Below are positions 21,321-28,755 of a stretch of 64,000 bases of DNA, piece after piece (positions within the stretch are counted from its first letter, which is position 1; every line of letters starts with the position of its first letter). The translations under genes and the position numbers were made by a program. A model generated the notes under the pieces. It worked only from the letters and a program-made list of their open reading frames with translations, ran no database searches and was not told where the DNA came from. Where the stretch lies: NCBI RefSeq assembly GCF_900105835.1, contig NZ_LT629783.1, positions 2,845,001 through 2,909,000 on the forward strand. The letters run 5' to 3'. The DNA comes from Pseudomonas fragi (lineage in GTDB: Bacteria; Pseudomonadota; Gammaproteobacteria; Pseudomonadales; Pseudomonadaceae).

Positions 21321-23747
21321 TTGATTCGTCTGCTGAAGTTTTTCGGGTGGTCTTTCGTTGCCGTGTTCTGCGGGCTGTTGCTCGTGTTGAGCGGCGCGTT
21401 TCTCTATCTTAGTCCTGGCTTGCCGTCCGTAGAGTCGTTGAGAAGCATCCAGTTGCAGATTCCTTTGCGGGTCTACACCAGCGACGGAAAGTTGATCGCA
21501 GAGTTTGGCGAAATGCGCCGCTCACCGATCAAGTTCGCCGACATTCCGCCCGATTTCATCAATGCCCTGCTTTCTGCAGAAGATGACAATTTCGCCAATC
21601 ACTACGGGGTAGACCCCAGCAGCCTGATGCGTGCCGCCACCCAGTTGGTAAAAAGCGGACACATACAATCGGGCGGCAGCACCATCACCATGCAGGTGGC
21701 GAAGAACTATTTCCTCTCCAGCGAGCGCAGTTTTTCGCGCAAGACCAACGAAATCCTGCTGGCCCTGGAAATCGAACGCGAGCTGACCAAGGACGAGATC
21801 CTTGAGCTGTACGTGAACAAGATTTACCTGGGCAACCGCGCTTACGGTATTGAATCCGCGGCCCAGGTTTACTACGGCAAGTCGATCCGCGACCTGAGCC
21901 TGGCGCAAATGGCGATGATCGCCGGCCTGCCCAAGGCCCCTTCACGGTTTAACCCGCTGGCCAACCCGGTGCGCAGCAAAGAGCGCCGCGACTGGATCCT
22001 GGGGCGCATGTACAAGCTGGGTAAAATCGACCAGGCCAGCTATGAAGCGGCCATCGCCGAGCCGGTAAACGCGAGCTACCATGTGCCAACCCCGGAAGTG
22101 AGCGCGCCCTATATCGCTGAAATGGCCCGCGCCGAAATGGTCGGCCGTTACGGCAGCGACGCCTACACCGAAGGTTTCCGCGTAACCACCACGGTGCCCA
22201 GCGACCTTCAGGAGCTGGCCAACACAGCCGTGCATGAAGGCCTGATTGCCTATGACCAGCGTCACGGTTATCGCGGCCCCGAATCGCGCCTGCCGGGCAA
22301 GACCCTGGCCGCATGGACCCAGGAACTGGCCAAGCAGCGCCCGATCAGCGGCCTTGAGCCGGCCATCGTGACCCAGGTCGACAAGGACGGCATTCAAGTG
22401 CTGACCCGCACCGGTGAAGCCCACGTCTCATGGAACACCATGAAATGGGCGCGCAAGTTCCTCAATACCAACAGCATGGGTCCGATGCCCAAGCAGCCTT
22501 CGGATGTGGCTCAGGTCGGTGACCTGATTCGCGTTCAACCCCAGGCCGACGGCAGCTACAAATTCAGCCAGGTGCCCACCGTACAAGGCGCGCTGGTATC
22601 GCTGGACCCGGATAACGGCGCCATTCGCGCACTGGTGGGCGGCTTCGCCTTCGAGCAAAGCAACTACAACCGGGCGATGCAGGCCAAGCGCCAACCCGGC
22701 TCAAGCTTCAAGCCGTTCATCTACAGCGCCGCACTGGATAACGGCTACACCGCCGCCACCCTGGTCAACGACGCACCGATCGTGTTTGTCGATGAATACC
22801 TGGACAAGGTCTGGCGCCCGAAGAACGACACCAACACCTTCCTCGGCCCGATCCGCGTGCGTGAAGCGCTGTACAAGTCGCGCAACCTGGTTTCTATTCG
22901 TTTGCTGCAAAGCCTGGGCGTGGACCGCACTGTCGACTACATCAGCAAGTTCGGCTTCAACAAGCAGGATTTGCCGCGCAACCTGTCGCTGGCCCTGGGG
23001 ACTGCAACCCTGACGCCAATGGAGATCGCCACTGGCTGGAGCACGTTCGCCAACGGTGGCTACAAGATCACACCGTATCTGATCGACAAGATCGAAAGCC
23101 GCAACGGCGAGACCCTGTTCGTGGCCAACCCGCCAAGCGTGCCTAAAAACGACACCAAAGACGTGCCGCCAGAAGCCGCCGCGCTGACCATCGACACCAT
23201 CAATGCCGCACCCGGCCTGCCAACAGTGGAAACACAAGCGGTAGCCGAACGGATTGTCGACGGGCGTACCACTTACATCCTCACCAGCATGCTGCAGGAC
23301 GTGATCAAGCTCGGCACTGGCCGCCGCGCCCTGGCGCTGGGCCGCACCGACCTGGCAGGCAAAACCGGTACTACCAACGAATCCAAGGATGCCTGGTTCT
23401 CCGGTTACAACGCCGATTACGTCACCACCGTGTGGACCGGTTTCGATCAACCCGAAAGCCTGGGCCGTCGCGAATACGGGGGCACCGTCGCCTTGCCGAT
23501 CTGGATGACTTACATGGGTGGCGCGCTCAAGGGCAAGCCTGCCCATACGCAGCCTGAGCCCGAAGGCATCCTCAGCTTGCGGATCGATCCGTCGAGCGGG
23601 CGTATTGCCTCGCCAGGCACTCCGGGCGCCTACTTTGAGCTGTTCAAAAGCGAAGATACACCGCCGACCAACAGTGAACTGGGCAACAACGTAGCACCGG
23701 GCAGCCCGCTGCCAGCGGATGACGGGGCTCCAATAGATCTGTTCTGA
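21321..23747 (+). CDS. mrcA: Penicillin-binding protein 1A (bifunctional transglycosylase/transpeptidase)
   Basis: An 808-residue class A PBP, also called ponA. A short cytoplasmic tail and one membrane anchor (about 8-30) precede the GT51 glycosyltransferase domain (EDDNFANHYGVD about 86-97, GGSTITMQVAKNYFL about 118-132, KDEILELYVNKIYLG, and AMIAGLPKAPS). An OB-like insert leads to the transpeptidase with the SxxK serine in PGSSFKP (about 460), SRN, and KTGTT (about 680). It polymerises and crosslinks peptidoglycan in the periplasm. The start is TTG at 21321; no ATG fits better. It is the usual divergent neighbour of pilM. Confidence 0.97.
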   Translation: MIRLLKFFGWSFVAVFCGLLLVLSGAFLYLSPGLPSVESLRSIQLQIPLRVYTSDGKLIAEFGEMRRSPIKFADIPPDFINALLSAEDDNFANHYGVDPSSLMRAATQLVKSGHIQSGGSTITMQVAKNYFLSSERSFSRKTNEILLALEIERELTKDEILELYVNKIYLGNRAYGIESAAQVYYGKSIRDLSLAQMAMIAGLPKAPSRFNPLANPVRSKERRDWILGRMYKLGKIDQASYEAAIAEPVNASYHVPTPEVSAPYIAEMARAEMVGRYGSDAYTEGFRVTTTVPSDLQELANTAVHEGLIAYDQRHGYRGPESRLPGKTLAAWTQELAKQRPISGLEPAIVTQVDKDGIQVLTRTGEAHVSWNTMKWARKFLNTNSMGPMPKQPSDVAQVGDLIRVQPQADGSYKFSQVPTVQGALVSLDPDNGAIRALVGGFAFEQSNYNRAMQAKRQPGSSFKPFIYSAALDNGYTAATLVNDAPIVFVDEYLDKVWRPKNDTNTFLGPIRVREALYKSRNLVSIRLLQSLGVDRTVDYISKFGFNKQDLPRNLSLALGTATLTPMEIATGWSTFANGGYKITPYLIDKIESRNGETLFVANPPSVPKNDTKDVPPEAAALTIDTINAAPGLPTVETQAVAERIVDGRTTYILTSMLQDVIKLGTGRRALALGRTDLAGKTGTTNESKDAWFSGYNADYVTTVWTGFDQPESLGRREYGGTVALPIWMTYMGGALKGKPAHTQPEPEGILSLRIDPSSGRIASPGTPGAYFELFKSEDTPPTNSELGNNVAPGSPLPADDGAPIDLF

Positions 23748-23755
23748 TAAACAGA

Positions 23756-23781
23756 GCGGCAAGCCCTTAAAAGCTTGCCGC
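23756..23781. terminator. Hairpin between the convergent ponA and lipase genes
   Basis: A nine-base perfect stem (GCGGCAAGC at 23756-23764 and GCTTGCCGC at 23773-23781) lies between two convergent stops. Neither side has a real T tract, so termination strength is uncertain. Confidence 0.5.
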
Positions 23782-23789
23782 TTGCCACC

Positions 23790-25820
23790 TCAAGCAAGCA
23801 TATGCCCCTGGGGCATCCTGTCTTCGAGCAACTCATCAACAGGCGCCAAGGCCAACGGGTCAATACGCGTGCTTTCGCTGTGCGCCTCCCAGCGCGCCAG
23901 GCTTTGCGCCAACGCCTCGGGATGCAGCGCAAAGCGGCCAAACACATCTGCCTGGCTGGGCACTTTAAATCTGAGCGTGTACAACTGCTTGCGGGTCTGG
24001 TGGACATTGCCCATCTCGCGCATCAGCAGGTTCATGGTGTGCACCTGCGCTTCAAAGCTGCTGCGCTTGCGCGCCATTTCCTCACGGTATTTAACCCGTA
24101 GCTGTTGCGCCAGATGTTCAAGGGCCTGATCTACAAACAGCACTTCGCGCTCTGTCACCAGCGAGCGCCGGGCCTGCTGTGCTTGCTGGCTGCGGCGCAA
24201 GACCGCCCAACTACTGGGGATATAACTGTCGAGCATAAACTGCTGGCCAATCTCGACCCGTTGCCCAAGAAGCCCGTCAACCTCTGACAGCGCGCTTTTT
24301 TGTTCAAGCACCGCCCGGCTCAAGGCATGCTGGGTGACGGTATCGCTTAACGGCTCCCACAGCACATGGGACACCTGACCTTGAGCAAACTCCACAGGCA
24401 TGAAGTGACGCAAGGTGCCGTGATGCTGATACGGCTCGCCGAGCAAACGACTCAGGCCGGGCACAAACACGCCAAACCCTGCAGGCACGCCAGTAAACGT
24501 CATCAGTGCCCCGGCATCGCAAGCCGACAGCCGCGTGCTCAACCAGCTCCCCGGCACACTGGGGACCGGGTCGTTATGGTTGACCATGCGCTGATGCACC
24601 AACCCCCGGGCGGCGCTGACAAACGTCGCGTCAGCTGCCCGCGGTGCGCCGTAGGAATACAGCTGCACTTCACAAGAGCGCCGCAGGCGCAGCATTTGCG
24701 CCAGGATCAAGGCAACGGCACCGCCCAGGCTATGGCCACAGATCAGCACGGGCTGCCCGGCATGGAATTTATCCATATAGGCCTCAACCAGCGTACACGC
24801 CTGCCTGGCCGCGTCGTAAAAGCCGCGATGCACCTTGCCCTCGCCTTCTGCAAACGGCACTTGCAGCGCATCAACATCGCGTACGAAGTCCGACCATGCA
24901 CAGGTGCCGCGCACAACAACCAGCATAAGGTCATGGTTATGGGTGACGAAGGTCTGGACATCAGGGCCTGCTGGCCCCAGGCGTATGTCATCCCGGAAAT
25001 GGACCGTGGCTGCAGTCTCCTGAGCCGCTTGCGAATGCGGGTCATTGGCCGGGTAAAGCACAGGGTCGAAGGGCACAATTTCCAGACGCCTTGAATACGC
25101 CACATTGTCATACAAGGGGTAATACGATTTTGCCTGCTCGGGGCTGACCTGCCAGTCCCCCATGCTCCGCTCCTCATCGAAGCCCCGGTCACGCGGCCTG
25201 CCTTTTGAATCACCAAAAGGGCAATCACTCAACGTGGCCATCAACGCCAATTGGTAGAGGTTAAGCGCACAGAACTGCGGGTCGGTTGACAGCAACGGGC
25301 ACAAGGCTCGCAAAGGGCGAACCTCCAGCACGGTAAAACGGCCACAGGCCAGGGTGACGCCCGGCGCCCTGCAGCGCGGCGGGTATGCGCAATCGACCAC
25401 GGGGGGTAAGTGCGAAACATGCTCGAGCAGATGTCGGACTTCAACCTGAAAGTAGTCGGCATCAGTGTCGACAGGTGCCGGCCTGGTCTGCGAACGTTCG
25501 CCGGCCGTGTTGAGCCAGCGGGTCTGTTCGGCCCTGACCTGAAGTTCGGTGATATAAAGCGGGTAATGCGGGCGATCCATCAACCGCGAATACACTGCAC
25601 GACTGCGGTCGTGGGCCTGCGTAAACCTAATGGCAACAGGCCCGGCAATCTGCTTGCCTGCCTTGCCTGCCCCGCTGGCATCCAGATAGCCGTGGTGTAC
25701 TTGCCCGTGCCGGTCGACAAGCTCATAGGCCAACCCTGCATAGGGCACTCCTGCGCCATGCTCATCAATCAGTTGAAAGCGGGTGTCGCGACAAGGGTGT
25801 GGGCGCCAGGGTTTGAACAT
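23790..25820 (-). CDS. Class 3 lipase-family protein without signal peptide; possible type VI effector
   Basis: A 676-residue protein with no signal peptide or membrane segment. The N-terminal ~65 residues (FQLIDEHGAGVPYAGLAYELVDRHGQ...GYLDASGAGK) look like a small beta-rich adaptor domain seen at the front of T6SS-linked effectors. A central alpha/beta-hydrolase of the Lipase_3 type has the nucleophile elbow LICGHSLGGAVALILAQ (about 360-376), a likely acid in MVNHNDPVPSVPG and a likely histidine in HHGTLRHFMP. The C-terminal ~200 residues are helical and charged. Its start is supported by the ATG at 25818-25820. It is an insertion between ponA and maeB, with no adjacent vgrG, PAAR, hcp or immunity gene. 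The lipase call is firm; export and target are inference. Confidence 0.75.
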   Translation of the reverse strand: MFKPWRPHPCRDTRFQLIDEHGAGVPYAGLAYELVDRHGQVHHGYLDASGAGKAGKQIAGPVAIRFTQAHDRSRAVYSRLMDRPHYPLYITELQVRAEQTRWLNTAGERSQTRPAPVDTDADYFQVEVRHLLEHVSHLPPVVDCAYPPRCRAPGVTLACGRFTVLEVRPLRALCPLLSTDPQFCALNLYQLALMATLSDCPFGDSKGRPRDRGFDEERSMGDWQVSPEQAKSYYPLYDNVAYSRRLEIVPFDPVLYPANDPHSQAAQETAATVHFRDDIRLGPAGPDVQTFVTHNHDLMLVVVRGTCAWSDFVRDVDALQVPFAEGEGKVHRGFYDAARQACTLVEAYMDKFHAGQPVLICGHSLGGAVALILAQMLRLRRSCEVQLYSYGAPRAADATFVSAARGLVHQRMVNHNDPVPSVPGSWLSTRLSACDAGALMTFTGVPAGFGVFVPGLSRLLGEPYQHHGTLRHFMPVEFAQGQVSHVLWEPLSDTVTQHALSRAVLEQKSALSEVDGLLGQRVEIGQQFMLDSYIPSSWAVLRRSQQAQQARRSLVTEREVLFVDQALEHLAQQLRVKYREEMARKRSSFEAQVHTMNLLMREMGNVHQTRKQLYTLRFKVPSQADVFGRFALHPEALAQSLARWEAHSESTRIDPLALAPVDELLEDRMPQGHMLA

Positions 25821-25973
25821 CCATGCTTCCTAAATAAAGAGGGCTCACTTCTGAACAAAGTGTCCCCCCAGGACAAAGGACTGAAGCTAACGGATGCCTG
25901 ACAGAATAAATGTAGGACGATTCCTATTACGCTAATGGACTTATCTTGATTTCAGGTTCACTGCCAGAAAAGC

Positions 25974-26009
25974 AAAAAACCCCGATGCCTCAACAGCATC
26001 GGGGTTTTT
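25974..26009 (-). terminator. Terminator of maeB
   Basis: A nine-base stem (CCCCGATGC at 25980-25988, GCATCGGGG at 25996-26004) flanked by six A and five T residues, 20 bases after the maeB stop. On the minus strand it is a textbook rho-independent terminator, and it could also stop plus-strand transcription. Confidence 0.9.
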
Positions 26010-26028
26010 AGCGTGACGCTATACGGAC

Positions 26029-27297
26029 TTAGCCGTTGAAGACGTCATCCACGCTCTTGAGCGGGTAGTTTTTCGGGTACGGCAGGGTTGCAACACCGGT
26101 CTCGATGGCAGCCTTGGCCACTGCATCGGAGATCAGGGTGATCAGGCGCGCATCCATTGGTTTCGGGATGATGTATTCACGACCGAATTCCAGCTTGATG
26201 CCGCCGTAAGCGTCACACACTTCCTGTGGCACTGGCAGCTTGGCCAGTTCACGCAGTGCGTTGGCTGCAGCGATCTTCATTTCTTCGTTGATGCGCTTGG
26301 CGCGAACGTCCAGGGCACCACGGAAGATGAACGGGAAGCCCAGTACGTTGTTGACCTGGTTCGGGTAGTCCGAACGGCCAGTGGCCATGATCACGTCGTT
26401 ACGGGTGGCGTGAGCCAGTTCCGGGGAGATTTCCGGATCCGGGTTCGAGCACGCGAACACGATCGGGTTAGGCGCCATGCGCAGCAGGTCTTCAGCGCTC
26501 AGCAGGTTTGGACCCGACAGGCCGACAAACACGTCTGCGCCGTCCATGGCGTCAGCCAGGGTGCGCTTCTCGGTGGCGTGGGCGAATGCCGACTTGTACT
26601 GGTTCAGGTCGTCACGGCCGGAGTGGATCACACCGGTACGGTCGATCATGTAGATGTTTTCGATGGTTGCGCCCATGCTCACCAGCAGTTTCATGCAGGA
26701 GATGGCGGCAGCACCGGCGCCCAGGCAAACGATCTTGGCATCAGACAGGGTTTTGCCAGCGATTTCCAGGGCGTTGATCATGCCAGCCGCGGTCACGATA
26801 GCGGTGCCGTGCTGGTCATCGTGGAATACAGGGATATCGCACTGCTCGATCAGAGCACGTTCGATCTCAAAGCACTCGGGTGCCTTGATGTCTTCGAGGT
26901 TGATGCCGCCGAAGGTGATGGAGATGCGTTTTACGGTGTCGATGAAAGCCTGAGGGCTCTCGGAATCAACTTCGATGTCGAATACATCGATACCGGCAAA
27001 GCGCTTGAACAACACGCCCTTGCCTTCCATAACAGGTTTGGAGGCCAATGGGCCGAGGTTACCCAGACCCAGAATAGCGGTGCCATCAGAGATCACGGCT
27101 ACCAGGTTGCCCTTGCCGGTGTACTTGTAGGCCAGTTCAGGGTCGCGGGCGATTTCGCGCACTGGTTCGGCTACACCCGGGCTGTATGCCAGCGCTAGAT
27201 CGCGGGCAGTAGCGGTAGGTTTGGTAAGCTCGACACTCAGTTTGCCTGGACGTGGCTGGGCATGGTATTCGAGAGCGGCAGTTTTCAAATCAGACAT
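26029..27297 (-). CDS. maeB: Malic enzyme, short form (oxaloacetate-decarboxylating)
   Basis: A 422-residue enzyme that converts malate to pyruvate and CO2 with reduction of NADP (or NAD). I start it at the ATG 27295-27297 ([22 protein letters not shown]) rather than the longer open frame. Malic enzyme motifs include [12 protein letters not shown], the catalytic Lys region [23 protein letters not shown], and the metal site [10 protein letters not shown]; the NAD(P) fold has [17 protein letters not shown]. It ends after that domain, so it lacks the phosphotransacetylase-like C-terminus of the 750-residue E. coli MaeB. This short form is usual at this Pseudomonas locus. Cofactor preference cannot be read from sequence alone. 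Confidence 0.93.
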   Translation of the reverse strand: MSDLKTAALEYHAQPRPGKLSVELTKPTATARDLALAYSPGVAEPVREIARDPELAYKYTGKGNLVAVISDGTAILGLGNLGPLASKPVMEGKGVLFKRFAGIDVFDIEVDSESPQAFIDTVKRISITFGGINLEDIKAPECFEIERALIEQCDIPVFHDDQHGTAIVTAAGMINALEIAGKTLSDAKIVCLGAGAAAISCMKLLVSMGATIENIYMIDRTGVIHSGRDDLNQYKSAFAHATEKRTLADAMDGADVFVGLSGPNLLSAEDLLRMAPNPIVFACSNPDPEISPELAHATRNDVIMATGRSDYPNQVNNVLGFPFIFRGALDVRAKRINEEMKIAAANALRELAKLPVPQEVCDAYGGIKLEFGREYIIPKPMDARLITLISDAVAKAAIETGVATLPYPKNYPLKSVDDVFNG

Positions 27298-27462
27298 GTG
27301 GGCATTCCGCTTTTTTTGCTGTTGGACAGACGAATCGCCGAGCATACGCGTGTCGCAAAGTCCCGACAAGACTGACCAGTCAGCAGTGTCAAGGCCTTTA
27401 CCTTACGACTTTGGCCCAAGAGCCGCGCCCCACAAGGGCTAGAGTGTTCACAATCTACATTT

Positions 27463-27480
27463 AAAATTGTCTACAATTTT
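27463..27480. promoter_or_regulatory. Perfect 18-base palindrome upstream of maeB
   Basis: AAAATTGT-CT-ACAATTTT is a perfect inverted repeat with a two-base centre, touching the stop codon of the nuclease gene and about 165 bases upstream of maeB. The TTGTCTACAA core resembles operators of GntR-family regulators. It is too AT-rich to be a typical terminator, although a short T run follows on either strand. Confidence 0.45.
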
Positions 27481-28307
27481 TAGCGCGCAATGACTTTCAG
27501 CATCCCCGGATGAGTCAAAGGCAACATCCAGCGCGCTTGTCCTGCCTTCGCGCCTGCGCGCCGGGAACGGTCCAGCACCCAGCCTCTGGCCTCGACTTTG
27601 GCACCTTGCAGACTGGCAAGTTGCTTTTGGTTGAAGCTGGCCAATTGCCTGGGACCAATATGCAGAACCAGGCCGCCCTGCAGATCGATCCAAAGCCCAC
27701 CCTGGTTGCGCCGGACCTGACTGACCTTGCCCCCCACCAGGGCGAAACCCGAGCGGCGTATCTGTTGTGGCGCCAGCACCGGCGATTGTCGCCAAAGCCC
27801 CAGGCGAGCCTTGCGCGCACTGCGCTCAGCAGCCTGCTGACAGCCAAGCAGCGCCACATTCGGCGCGATTGCCACCTGATACCCCAGGCCTTCAGCCAGC
27901 AAGCGGGCCTCAAGGTTGCTGCCATCGGCACCAAACACATGGGCCAGCGTGCGGCCATAGCGGTCCCTGGACTGTTTGCCCGCCAGCAACCCGACACGAC
28001 CATTGCTCTGCGCCACCAGCGTTTGCAGGCGCTTGCGCGCCGCGTCGGCAAAGGGTTCGGCAGACTGGCCCTGCTTACCGGTTTCCGGGGCATTGAGGCC
28101 GATCATGCGCACGCTGCGGCCATCTTTAAGGCGCAGGGTGTCGCCATCGGTCACCCGCTCCACCGTGGCGTAGGTCACTGCGCCCGGTGCCGGGCACAGC
28201 GGCGCGGCCCAAGCACTGCCCAGCCAAATCGCAGGCACAAAAAAGGCGCCCGCAAGGGACGCCTTTTTCAATAACCTGGCCAGACCCAAAAGCCTGCCCA
28301 TGGTCAT
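27480..28307 (-). CDS. Exported thermonuclease-family (SNase-like) nuclease
   Basis: A 275-residue protein with a signal-like N-terminus (about 1-35, ending GSAWA before APLCPAPGAV), so the mature enzyme is likely periplasmic or secreted. The staphylococcal nuclease domain (about 45-175) has the expected active-site pattern: VTDGDTLRLKDGRSVRMIGLNAPET with the first Arg and the Glu, and SRDRYGRTLAHVF with the second Arg. The C-terminal ~100 residues (SGFALVGGKVSQVRRNQGGLWIDLQ) form an extra beta-rich domain resembling an OB fold. ATG codons at 28305-28307 and 28299-28301 are both possible starts. Codons about 12-24 coincide with a rho-independent terminator, see that entry. Confidence 0.85.
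   Translation of the reverse strand: MTMGRLLGLARLLKKASLAGAFFVPAIWLGSAWAAPLCPAPGAVTYATVERVTDGDTLRLKDGRSVRMIGLNAPETGKQGQSAEPFADAARKRLQTLVAQSNGRVGLLAGKQSRDRYGRTLAHVFGADGSNLEARLLAEGLGYQVAIAPNVALLGCQQAAERSARKARLGLWRQSPVLAPQQIRRSGFALVGGKVSQVRRNQGGLWIDLQGGLVLHIGPRQLASFNQKQLASLQGAKVEARGWVLDRSRRAGAKAGQARWMLPLTHPGMLKVIAR
28239..28268 (-). terminator. rpmE terminator embedded in the nuclease coding region
   Basis: On the minus strand AAAAAGGCG, a CCC/GGG extension and CGCCTTTTTT form a stem of about 12 pairs with a GCAA-type loop and a full T tract (28239-28244). It lies 45 bases after the rpmE stop and inside the signal-peptide codons of the following nuclease gene. Confidence 0.8.
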
Positions 28308-28312
28308 GCGCC

Positions 28313-28540
28313 TTACTCGGCGGCTTTTTTCGTAGCGCCGAAAGCACCGAAACGAGTTTTGAAGCGATCAACACGACCGCCAACGTCCAGAGTTTTCTGC
28401 TTACCGGTGTAGAACGGGTGGCACTCGTTGCATACGTCGGTGCCCAGTGGCTTGCACAGGTTCGAACGAGTTTCGAACTTGTTGCCGCAGCTGCAAGTTA
28501 CCAGGATTGTTTCGTACGCTGGATGGATATCGGCTTTCAT
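28313..28540 (-). CDS. rpmE: 50S ribosomal protein L31
   Basis: A 75-residue zinc-binding ribosomal protein (C+ form). The ATG at 28538-28540 follows GAGGAATACCCC and gives [22 protein letters not shown]. The four zinc cysteines are in CSC (about 16 and 18) and CNEC (about 37 and 40). The [25 protein letters not shown] segment is the L31 signature. The C-terminus carries a short Lys/Ala tail. It is the usual neighbour of priA, which diverges from it. Confidence 0.97.
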   Translation of the reverse strand: MKADIHPAYETILVTCSCGNKFETRSNLCKPLGTDVCNECHPFYTGKQKTLDVGGRVDRFKTRFGAFGATKKAAE

Positions 28541-28755
28541 GGGGTATTCCTCTAGCGTGCCGCCACTCAACACCATTGTTGAATACCGCACGTAAAATTA
28601 GGGCGCCGATAATACCAGACCTTTGCATTGACGCAAGCGGCCAAGCATGCTCCACCTCAAATCATTCATCTTTCAGCATCCGACCTTTTAGTCCCTAAGG
28701 GCTTTGTCTGCTAGGCTCCGGGCCATCTTTGCCGTTCATCACTTGAGAGCCCCGC

